The position numbers and the translations under genes were made by a program. A stretch of DNA of 5,652 nt from Nitrosopumilus sp. BACL13 MAG-121220-bin23 (GTDB taxonomy: Archaea; Thermoproteota; Nitrososphaeria; Nitrososphaerales; Nitrosopumilaceae). The notes beneath the pieces are model-generated. The model ran no database searches and was not told the origin of the DNA. It worked only from the letters and a program-made list of their open reading frames with translations. This document shows, one piece after another, positions 1 through 5,242 of this stretch. The stretch lies in the NCBI GenBank assembly GCA_001437625.1, contig LIAL01000069.1, positions 1 through 5,652 of the forward strand. The letters are read 5' to 3'. Within the stretch, counting starts at the first letter, position 1. Every line of letters starts with the position of its first letter.

Positions 1-156
1 TAAAATACCAAATCCAGATACAGCAAACATAGTTAGAATTACACCCTTAACCATAGGATCATCACTACCAAGTGCTTGCCTACCTTCACCACCTAGAAAA
101 TCAGGTAGTTGGAGAAAGGCTGCATCAATAAAAAGTAGAATAAAGTTAAAATCCAT
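1..156 (-). CDS. Small membrane protein, N-terminal part; probable EMC3/DUF106 (YidC/Oxa1-like) insertase
   Basis: An ATG at 154-156 opens a frame that stays open for 52 codons to the window edge, so the C-terminal part is missing. The protein starts MDFNFILLFIDAAFLQLP, a hydrophobic segment. A short polar stretch (about residues 22-36, with GGEGRQ and SDDP) follows, and a second hydrophobic segment begins near residue 37 (VKGVILTMFAVSGFGIL). The start lies three bases after the adkA stop, and an AGGA-like ribosome site is visible in the end of adkA, so the two genes are very likely cotranscribed. In many archaea the gene after secY-adkA encodes a DUF106 protein related to EMC3/TMCO1, a three-helix member of the Oxa1/YidC insertase superfamily. 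That identity is inferred from position and membrane character. No diagnostic motif can be seen in 52 residues, so another small membrane protein remains possible. Confidence 0.6.
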   Translation of the reverse strand, partial: MDFNFILLFIDAAFLQLPDFLGGEGRQALGSDDPMVKGVILTMFAVSGFGIL

Positions 157-159
157 TTT

Positions 160-738
160 TTATAATCCTATAGCCTTGATAATTTTATCAGCTGTTTCAT
201 CAACTTTTCCCTCACCATTAAGAACAAGTCTAACAGGAGAGCCTGTAATTACAGCGCATGCAGATATCATACCAGATTGAACATCTAGCTCCTTCTTAAT
301 GTTAGCGAGTGTTATTTTATCTCTATTTCGAGTGTCATCTTTCATTCGTCTATTGTAAATTTCTTCAGGTTTTGCAGATACAGAAACAAAATTGTCAGGT
401 TTAATAATTTTTAAAACATGTTCAGGTAATCCAGGGTAGTATCCTTCAGGTGAATTGATAAATGCATGAGTATCAATAATTACGACTTCTTCTTCATGCG
501 CACTAATTTGTTCTGCAGCAATTTTTTGAAGGCGTTGTTGTTCAGATACAGATAATTTTCTTAATTGATCTCTGTTGGTTAATCCATTTTCTTTAGCAAT
601 ATCAAACATTAAACTTCCATAATTAATTACAACTACATTTTTCTTGTGATCTTTTAAGATTTCAACCATTGTTGTTAACAGTGTGGTTTTTCCAACACCA
701 GGAATTCCAACTAAAATAATTTTCTTATTTTCTACCAA
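160..738 (-). CDS. adkA: Archaeal adenylate kinase AdkA
   Basis: Cytosolic kinase that interconverts ATP + AMP and 2 ADP. The P-loop GIPGVGKTT is at residues 11-19. A Walker B-like strand VVIIDTH lies near 85-91, followed by the archaeal AdkA-type segment around 97-104 (PEGYYPGL). An arginine-rich lid region RRMKDDTRNRD is at about 130-140. This is the archaeal AdkA family, not the bacterial Adk family. The frame is open up to an ATG at 763-765, but I chose the TTG at 736-738. It gives 192 residues, the usual AdkA length, and leaves about ten residues before the P-loop. It also has GGGTG six bases upstream. The extra residues of the longer form (MLCHGWVPYL) look like read-through of secY in another frame. 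The gene overlaps the end of secY by 14 bases, which suggests coupled translation. The exact start is inferred; the product is firm. Confidence 0.93.
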   Translation of the reverse strand: MVENKKIILVGIPGVGKTTLLTTMVEILKDHKKNVVVINYGSLMFDIAKENGLTNRDQLRKLSVSEQQRLQKIAAEQISAHEEEVVIIDTHAFINSPEGYYPGLPEHVLKIIKPDNFVSVSAKPEEIYNRRMKDDTRNRDKITLANIKKELDVQSGMISACAVITGSPVRLVLNGEGKVDETADKIIKAIGL

Positions 739-2152
739 GTAAGGCACCCAACCGTGGCATAACAACTTCTACTTGTTCTCTAACTAACTGTGTGTAATAA
801 TTAATGAGAATATCCACCATAAGTAAAATTCCAATTCCAGATCCAAATACACCAAGTACATCAGATACTCCTGCTAAGAGACCCAAAATTGCAGAGCCAA
901 TAATTGTTACAGATGGAATGTATTTGTTTAGTAGTGCTTCAACAGGTGCATTTGATCTTCTAAATCCAGGAATTTGTACATCAGCATCAAGCAAATTTTG
1001 AGCTGCAGTCTTTGGAGATAAACCACCAAGTTCAACCCATAATCTACCAAATACAATTACAATTCCAATCATAAATAGAATATATCCTACTGCACGCATT
1101 GGATCCAAAGCTGCGACATCCAAACCTCTTGGAGGAGTGACATAGTAAATGAGTCCGCCAATAGGGGTAGAAGGACTTGTTGGATCAAATTGAGCTATAA
1201 AATTTACAAAGAAATTATTGTTACGTGGATTAAAGTTTGACCAAATCATTTGAAATACAAATACAGCGTTTGCAGTTAATGCAGATGCTAAAATTACTGG
1301 GATGTTAGAAACATACATCAATTTGATAGGATAAACAGCAGCAAAGCCTCGGTATTTTGTAGAAACAATTGGAATTTCAATTTTAATTCCTTGTGTAAAT
1401 ACAAGTATCAAAAGTATTCCAGCAGTAAGGAAAAGTCCAAAAATACTAGGTAGTTGATTTGAACGGAATAAAACATTTCCAAGATCACCAGCAAAAGCAG
1501 ACTCTACAATATAGGGAATAATACCAATCATTCCACCATCACCAGCAGGTAACGGACTAAACATACTCCAAAGAATTTGTTGTGCAACACCTGCCATAAT
1601 GAATAAACTAATTCCACTGCCAAGTCCCCAGCCTTTTTGGATTAATTCATCCATGAACATAATTATGATAGACGCCGCCATCAGTTGTCCTATAATCACA
1701 TACAGAACATATGGCTCAGTTGCACCACCATACACAGCTGAAGCGTATACAATTGATTCAGCTACAATTACAACATAAGTTACTAACTTAGTAGCTGTTT
1801 GAAAAATACCTCGTTCTTCAGGTTTCTTAAAATCAAATTTCAAAATATCAGAACCCCTCAATAATTGCATCAAGAGTCCAGCTGTTACAATAGGACCAAT
1901 TCCTAGTTCAATCAAAGTACCTTGTTGAGATGCAAAAATAACCCTAGCAAATGCTAGAAAGTCAAATTCAGGAGCTGTGGCACCATACAACGGAGTTTGT
2001 CCCATTACCATGTAGATGAGTAATGCAACACCACACCAAAGTAATTTAGTTTGAAGTGAAATTTTCTTTTTAGGTTTTGGAACTTGTGGTAAGTACGGTT
2101 CTGCTTTAAAAACTACTTTCCGAATAATAGAAGTAATAGAACCCTCAGCCAT
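725..2152 (-). CDS. secY: Preprotein translocase subunit SecY (Sec61alpha)
   Basis: Channel-forming subunit of the SecYE-beta translocon in the cytoplasmic membrane; it moves unfolded secretory proteins across and lets membrane segments exit sideways. The 475 residues fit archaeal SecY. A basic cytosolic N-terminus is followed by about ten membrane segments, near residues 35-53, 80-98, 118-141, 147-166, 176-196, 236-255, 280-303, 352-372, 412-429 and 433-453. The plug region follows TM1 (TPLYGA, 53-58, then about 60-75). The two SecY signature regions are visible: ELGIGPIVTAGLLMQLL (82-98) and GLGSGISLFI (176-185). The ribosome-binding cytosolic loops are near 255-277 (GIKIEIPIVSTKYRG) and 373-410. 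The ATG start lies ten bases after the L15 stop. No convincing ribosome site is seen close to it, so translation may depend on coupling with L15. The last 14 bases overlap adkA. No frameshift or truncation is seen. Confidence 0.97.
   Translation of the reverse strand: MAEGSITSIIRKVVFKAEPYLPQVPKPKKKISLQTKLLWCGVALLIYMVMGQTPLYGATAPEFDFLAFARVIFASQQGTLIELGIGPIVTAGLLMQLLRGSDILKFDFKKPEERGIFQTATKLVTYVVIVAESIVYASAVYGGATEPYVLYVIIGQLMAASIIIMFMDELIQKGWGLGSGISLFIMAGVAQQILWSMFSPLPAGDGGMIGIIPYIVESAFAGDLGNVLFRSNQLPSIFGLFLTAGILLILVFTQGIKIEIPIVSTKYRGFAAVYPIKLMYVSNIPVILASALTANAVFVFQMIWSNFNPRNNNFFVNFIAQFDPTSPSTPIGGLIYYVTPPRGLDVAALDPMRAVGYILFMIGIVIVFGRLWVELGGLSPKTAAQNLLDADVQIPGFRRSNAPVEALLNKYIPSVTIIGSAILGLLAGVSDVLGVFGSGIGILLMVDILINYYTQLVREQVEVVMPRLGALLGRK
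745..749 (-). promoter_or_regulatory. Shine-Dalgarno-like site deciding the adkA start
   Basis: The minus strand reads GGGTG here, partly matching the archaeal ribosome site GGAGGTGA, with six bases between it and the TTG at 736-738. It lies inside the secY coding region. It supports the TTG start rather than the ATG at 763-765, which would lie upstream of it. The match is short, so support is moderate. Confidence 0.45.
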
Positions 2153-2162
2153 TTTCAGTTAT

Positions 2163-2609
2163 CTAAGCCTCAGTAGTTTTTTGTTTAGATGGAGATTGAA
2201 GAATTTCACCGCCAGCAGCTTTTACTTTTTCTTCAGCTAGTGATGTAAATTGTTTAATTTTTACAGAGTAGGAATTAGTGATTACTCCACCGCCAAGTAG
2301 TTTATCATATCCTACACTTTCAAGGTCAATCATTTTTTTACCATTCTCTTCTTTACCGAATTGAACGAATAAATCATCTAGATCTCTAATACCTGCCCAT
2401 TTTTTTATAATATTTGGATGAGGTACTGCAGGAGGCTCATGACCATAATGGTTTGGATCTTCTTTTATCATAGTACTTCTGTGATGTTTCTTCATACCAG
2501 TAATTCCAAGACCACCTTTGTGACCACTTGCACGGTGTTGACCTACTTGACCCCAACCCATGTGTCTGCCACCTCTAAGTCTTCGAGTCTTTCGTAATCT
2601 AGTTGCCAT
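2163..2609 (-). CDS. rpl15: 50S ribosomal protein L15 (uL15, archaeal/L27a type)
   Basis: Large-subunit ribosomal protein that binds 23S rRNA. The 148 residues show the archaeal/eukaryotic L15 layout. The N-terminus is highly basic and glycine-rich (TRLRKTRRLRGGRHMGWGQVGQHR, about 3-26, then SGHKGGLG at 28-35). A histidine-rich stretch (KKHH, residues 40-43, and NHYGHEPP, 53-60) follows. The C-terminal globular part carries a GGGVITNSYSVKIKQFTSLAEEKV region typical of the family. The ATG start lies one base after the L30 stop and is preceded by AGGAG at 2621-2625 on the minus strand, inside the end of the L30 gene, so the two are translated from one message. The C-terminal tail (PSKQKTTEA) is a short charged extension. 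Nothing is missing. Confidence 0.96.
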   Translation of the reverse strand: MATRLRKTRRLRGGRHMGWGQVGQHRASGHKGGLGITGMKKHHRSTMIKEDPNHYGHEPPAVPHPNIIKKWAGIRDLDDLFVQFGKEENGKKMIDLESVGYDKLLGGGVITNSYSVKIKQFTSLAEEKVKAAGGEILQSPSKQKTTEA

Positions 2610-2610
2610 G

Positions 2611-3078
2611 TTAAATCATTCTCCTAACAATAGTACCAAGTTCTTTGTTAGCTCCAAGAACACCTTTTTGACCATATAATTTCTTGGTACTTCTTTTGAA
2701 TCCATGTACTGGAGGTGCTAAAGCAAACCAAGGTTTTAGTGGAGATAATTTTGATAATGTAGCCTTTCCATCAGCCAATGCAGTTCCAAGTTCAGATGCA
2801 TTTGCAAATCCAAGTTCTTTTAGATCATCATCAGTGACTTTTTGATAGCCACCTTTTCGTGCTTTCTTTTCAACTAATTCTTGTGCCAATGATGCATCAA
2901 TTTCAGTCCAAGAAACATAGTGTTGTACTTTACGTAACATTCCCAAAGTATTATCTTTGATAGGAAGAATTGTTGCACGATATTTTTTATCTAATTTTAA
3001 TAAAGTCATCGTAGTTGTGGCCCAATATGGACAATCTGCTTGACCCTTAATTCTAACAACAAGATATGCTTTTGACAT
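2611..3078 (-). CDS. rpl30: 50S ribosomal protein L30 (uL30, archaeal type)
   Basis: Large-subunit protein of the archaeal/eukaryotic uL30 (L7) family, here 155 residues; the bacterial form is only about 60. The N-terminal core begins SKAYLVVRIKGQADCPYW (2-19), followed by TLLKLDKKYRATILP (25-39) and NTLGMLRKVQHYVSW (43-57), the rRNA-contacting ferredoxin-like part. The archaeal extension ends with a basic segment HGFKRSTKK (125-133) and YGQKGVLGANKELGTIVRRMI. I chose the ATG at 3076-3078. The alternative ATG at 3085-3087 would add MIL and overlap the S5 stop as ATGA, but the ribosome-site-like GGGATGAT falls on and next to that codon and is well placed only for the downstream ATG. The next gene, L15, starts one base after the stop. 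Confidence 0.94.
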   Translation of the reverse strand: MSKAYLVVRIKGQADCPYWATTTMTLLKLDKKYRATILPIKDNTLGMLRKVQHYVSWTEIDASLAQELVEKKARKGGYQKVTDDDLKELGFANASELGTALADGKATLSKLSPLKPWFALAPPVHGFKRSTKKLYGQKGVLGANKELGTIVRRMI

Positions 3079-3082
3079 AAGT

Positions 3083-3091
3083 ATCATCCCT
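3083..3091 (-). promoter_or_regulatory. Shine-Dalgarno-like site deciding the L30 start
   Basis: The minus strand reads AGGGATGAT, resembling the archaeal site GGAGGTGAT, four bases ahead of the ATG at 3076-3078. It overlaps the S5 stop codon (3084-3086) and the rival ATG at 3085-3087, so it can serve only the downstream start. Confidence 0.5.
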
Positions 3092-3809
3092 GACTGAATG
3101 TCTGTCTAAGACAATCCAGTACTGCTTTTGAAGTAGAACCCATCGTAGGAGTAGAGCCTTTTGCTGTAGTCCATGCGTCTTTAAGTCCTGCTAATTCTAA
3201 TAATCGTTTAATTTTTCCACCTGCAACAAGACCTAAGCCACGTGGTGCAGGAATAATCTCAATAGTTACACTTCCACCTTTTCCTTTAACTTTGAATGGA
3301 ACAGAATGTTTTTGATCACATTTACATTCCCAACTACCACATCCCATTTTGATAGGATTAATGTTTAAGAAAGCTTGATTGGTTGCTTTTTCAATAGCAA
3401 TACGCATTTGTTTTGATTTACCTTGACCAATTCCAAGATAACCGTTTTCATTTCCTGCTGCAACAATTGCTTTGAATCTAGTAGATTGACCGTTAGTAGT
3501 CATTCTTTGAATAATACCGACATCTACAACTTCACTTTTTAAATCAGGTAATAATTTTTTGATAATTCCAGCTTCTTGAATTCTTGCCCCAGATTCTAAG
3601 ATTTCTTCAATAGAGGTAATTTCTCCAGAATCAACTTTTTTTCCTAGAATAGTTTTTGGGACCCAAACTTCTACTTCAGGCTCTCTTCGAGGTCGTTTAG
3701 GACGAGTATCAGCTCCAGGTGGTCCACGTCCATAAATTGGTGGGCCTTTACTTCGTCCACCTTGTCCAGGTCTACCTTGTCCAGGTTTGGCTTGTGCTGT
3801 TTGACTCAT
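3084..3809 (-). CDS. rps5: 30S ribosomal protein S5 (uS5, archaeal type)
   Basis: Small-subunit protein near the mRNA entry and decoding region. The 241 residues consist of three parts. The first is a low-complexity, glycine/proline/basic N-terminal extension (about 1-45, with PGQGRPGQGGR at 9-19). The second is the double-stranded-RNA-binding S5 domain, with VVDVGIIQRMTTNGQSTRF (94-112) and NGYLGIGQGKSKQMRIAIEKA (122-142). The third is the C-terminal domain, with IIPAPRGLGLVAGGKIKRLLELAGLKDAW. Between them lies the archaeal signature MGCGSWECKC..KHSVPF (155-172), whose Cys157, Cys162, Cys164 and His168 could hold a metal; that is inference. The ATG start lies two bases after the L18 stop, with GGAGAT eleven bases upstream. 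The N-terminal tail is longer and more repetitive than the core family needs and is probably disordered. Confidence 0.96.
   Translation of the reverse strand: MSQTAQAKPGQGRPGQGGRSKGPPIYGRGPPGADTRPKRPRREPEVEVWVPKTILGKKVDSGEITSIEEILESGARIQEAGIIKKLLPDLKSEVVDVGIIQRMTTNGQSTRFKAIVAAGNENGYLGIGQGKSKQMRIAIEKATNQAFLNINPIKMGCGSWECKCDQKHSVPFKVKGKGGSVTIEIIPAPRGLGLVAGGKIKRLLELAGLKDAWTTAKGSTPTMGSTSKAVLDCLRQTFSQG
3757..3786 (-). repeat. Two-copy 15-bp tandem repeat in the S5 N-terminal tail
   Basis: Two adjacent 15-bp units (3757-3771 and 3772-3786) match at 14 of 15 bases. On the coding strand they encode PGQGR followed by PGQGG, at about residues 9-18 of S5. The unit is a multiple of three, so copy changes would lengthen or shorten the tail without a frameshift. 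Confidence 0.8.
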
Positions 3810-3811
3810 GT

Positions 3812-4294
3812 CTATTTGATATCTCCATCAATTGTAGATTTCATTTTAGAAACTTCATTTTTAACAGTAAGATGTTCACCATTAATTCTTTCATCAGGAG
3901 GAAATGTTTCAGAATCAGATGGAACTTGAAGACCAGAATCAACAACTCCTTTCAAAGCTGCAGCAACTCTTTGAGTATATCGTCTAGTACCAGTATACAA
4001 AATTGCATCTTTTGCACCTTGACTTAGTGCTTTTTTGCCTGCTAGATATCCAGTAAGATATGCGGCAGGTATGCTTTTTCTAGATCCTTTCCATCCTTTT
4101 TCTAGTAAATATCTAGAATGTGCAGATGCAATTACTTTATCTCCAGTCATTCCAGGTTTAAGAATTTGAACTAGTGTATTTTCATTGGTTATATTTACAG
4201 TAATAAAATCACGTTTTCCCATTAACATTGTTCCACGTTTTTTATAATTGGTCTTTTCGTCCCTAAGTCGTCTTAATATTTTTGAATAAGCCAA
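3812..4294 (-). CDS. rpl18: 50S ribosomal protein L18 (uL18, archaeal L18/L5e type)
   Basis: 5S rRNA-binding protein of the large-subunit central protuberance. The 160 residues show a basic N-terminus (YSKILRRLRDEKTNYKKR, 3-20), a beta-rich core (FITVNITNENTLVQILKPG, 30-48) and the conserved stretch KGWKGSRKSIPAAYLTGYLAGKKAL (66-90). LYTGTRRYTQRVAAALKGVVDSGL (99-122) follows, and then the DERINGEHL motif (134-142) typical of archaeal L18. The start is TTG at 4292-4294. The frame upstream meets a stop at 4316-4318 with no ATG or GTG between, and the first in-frame ATG downstream (codon 23) would remove the conserved RNA-binding N-terminus. The gene is the first of the ribosomal block here, with argF 33 bp upstream instead of the usual L19e. 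A TATA-like element about 27 bp upstream suggests it heads its own transcript with little or no leader. Confidence 0.95.
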   Translation of the reverse strand: MAYSKILRRLRDEKTNYKKRGTMLMGKRDFITVNITNENTLVQILKPGMTGDKVIASAHSRYLLEKGWKGSRKSIPAAYLTGYLAGKKALSQGAKDAILYTGTRRYTQRVAAALKGVVDSGLQVPSDSETFPPDERINGEHLTVKNEVSKMKSTIDGDIK

Positions 4295-4316
4295 TAGGAT
4301 CCAACTTTGAAACTGC

Positions 4317-4325
4317 TATTATATA
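4317..4325 (-). promoter_or_regulatory. TATA-box-like promoter of the L18-S5-L30-L15-secY-adkA operon
   Basis: The minus strand reads TATATAATA, close to the archaeal TATA box. Its centre (about 4321) lies about 27 bp upstream of the L18 TTG start codon, the normal distance from TATA box to transcription start in archaea. Transcription would therefore begin at or within a base or two of the start codon. The element lies just after the argF stop codon (4328-4330), in the only sizeable gap of the visible gene string. No clear BRE is evident next to it. This is a sequence match with good spacing, not a mapped start. Confidence 0.6.
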
Positions 4326-4327
4326 CG

Positions 4328-5242
4328 TTAAGCGTGAAGTAATGCACAAAGTAAGGCTTTCTGAGTATGGAGTCTATTTTCAGCTTCATCCCAAACTAGA
4401 GATTGAGGTCCATCAATTACAGATGAAGTAACTTCTTGTTCTCGTTTTGCAGGAAGACAGTGTAAAAAGATCGCATTTTTGTCGGCAACATCCATAATTT
4501 TATCATTAACTTGATATTTTGGAAGGAATTTCTTCATTCTTTTAGGATCAATATTGTGAATTGAAGAATAAGTGTCAGTTACAATGACATCAGCATTTTT
4601 AGCTGCTTTTAGAGGATCAGTAGTTAATTCAATATCAGTTAAATTTTGAGAAAATTTTACAACAGATTTATCAGGTTGAAATTCCTTAGGAGTTGCAATA
4701 GACATGTGAGCACCAGATAAAGCTGCACCATAAATCATTGAATTACACACATTATTTCCATCTCCAATCCAAGCAATTTTTAATCCTTTGAGAATTTTTT
4801 TCTGTTCTTTAATGGTCATAAAGTCTGCTAAAATTTGACAAGGGTGAAAAGAATCAGATAGTCCATTAATTACAGGAACAGTTGCATGTTCAGATAATTT
4901 ATCAAGTAAAGTGTGATCATAAACTCGAGCCATTATACAATCAGTGTATCGTGAAAGAGTTTTTGCAGTATCCTCAATTGATTCACCACGAGATAGTTGT
5001 GTGTCATTAGAGGATAAATTAATTGCATGTCCACCTAATTGATACATCCCCGTTTCAAAACTTACACGTGTTCGAGTTGAAGGTTTTTGAAAAATCATAG
5101 TTAATATTTTATTTTTCAAGAGAGGTTTGTTTCCATCTTTTTTTAATTCTTTTTTTAATTTAATGGAATGATCAATTAATCCTAAAAATTCTTTTGGTGT
5201 TAATTCTGCTAACGTAAGTAAATCTTTTGTTTTAATTTTCAT
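4328..5242 (-). CDS. argF: Ornithine carbamoyltransferase
   Basis: Makes citrulline from ornithine and carbamoyl phosphate, the sixth step of arginine synthesis, in the cytosol. The 304 residues match the family length. The carbamoyl-phosphate site is complete: STRTR (55-59), Arg106 (MARVYDH) and HPCQ (133-136). The second domain has GDGNNVCNS (160-168, with Asn167 for ornithine), HCLP (261-264, catalytic Cys262) and DEAENRLHTQKALL near the end. The ornithine loop, usually DxxxSMG, reads DTYSSIH (223-229): Asp and Ser are kept, but Met and Gly are replaced by Ile and His. No aspartate carbamoyltransferase features are evident, and the QLSRGES segment (82-88) fits the OTC form. The ATG overlaps the stop of the upstream repeat protein (ATGA), indicating coupled translation. 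A closely related carbamoyltransferase with altered amine specificity cannot be fully excluded because of the loop. Confidence 0.92.
   Translation of the reverse strand: MKIKTKDLLTLAELTPKEFLGLIDHSIKLKKELKKDGNKPLLKNKILTMIFQKPSTRTRVSFETGMYQLGGHAINLSSNDTQLSRGESIEDTAKTLSRYTDCIMARVYDHTLLDKLSEHATVPVINGLSDSFHPCQILADFMTIKEQKKILKGLKIAWIGDGNNVCNSMIYGAALSGAHMSIATPKEFQPDKSVVKFSQNLTDIELTTDPLKAAKNADVIVTDTYSSIHNIDPKRMKKFLPKYQVNDKIMDVADKNAIFLHCLPAKREQEVTSSVIDGPQSLVWDEAENRLHTQKALLCALLHA

Noticed and set aside
804..1001. Plus-strand open frame of 65 codons
   Set aside because: It lies entirely inside secY on the opposite strand, has low-complexity composition and shows no family features.
3079..3087. Longer L30 starting MIL at the ATG at 3085-3087
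   Set aside because: The ribosome-site-like sequence overlaps this codon and the residues are not part of the conserved L30 start, so the ATG at 3076-3078 fits better.
3719..4027. Plus-strand open frame of 102 codons
   Set aside because: It is antisense to the S5 and L18 genes. Its hydrophobic, cysteine-rich translation is what reverse reading of their codons gives.
4295..4327. Transcription terminator between argF and L18
   Set aside because: No T-rich run or stem-loop is seen on the coding strand in this gap; it reads as a promoter.
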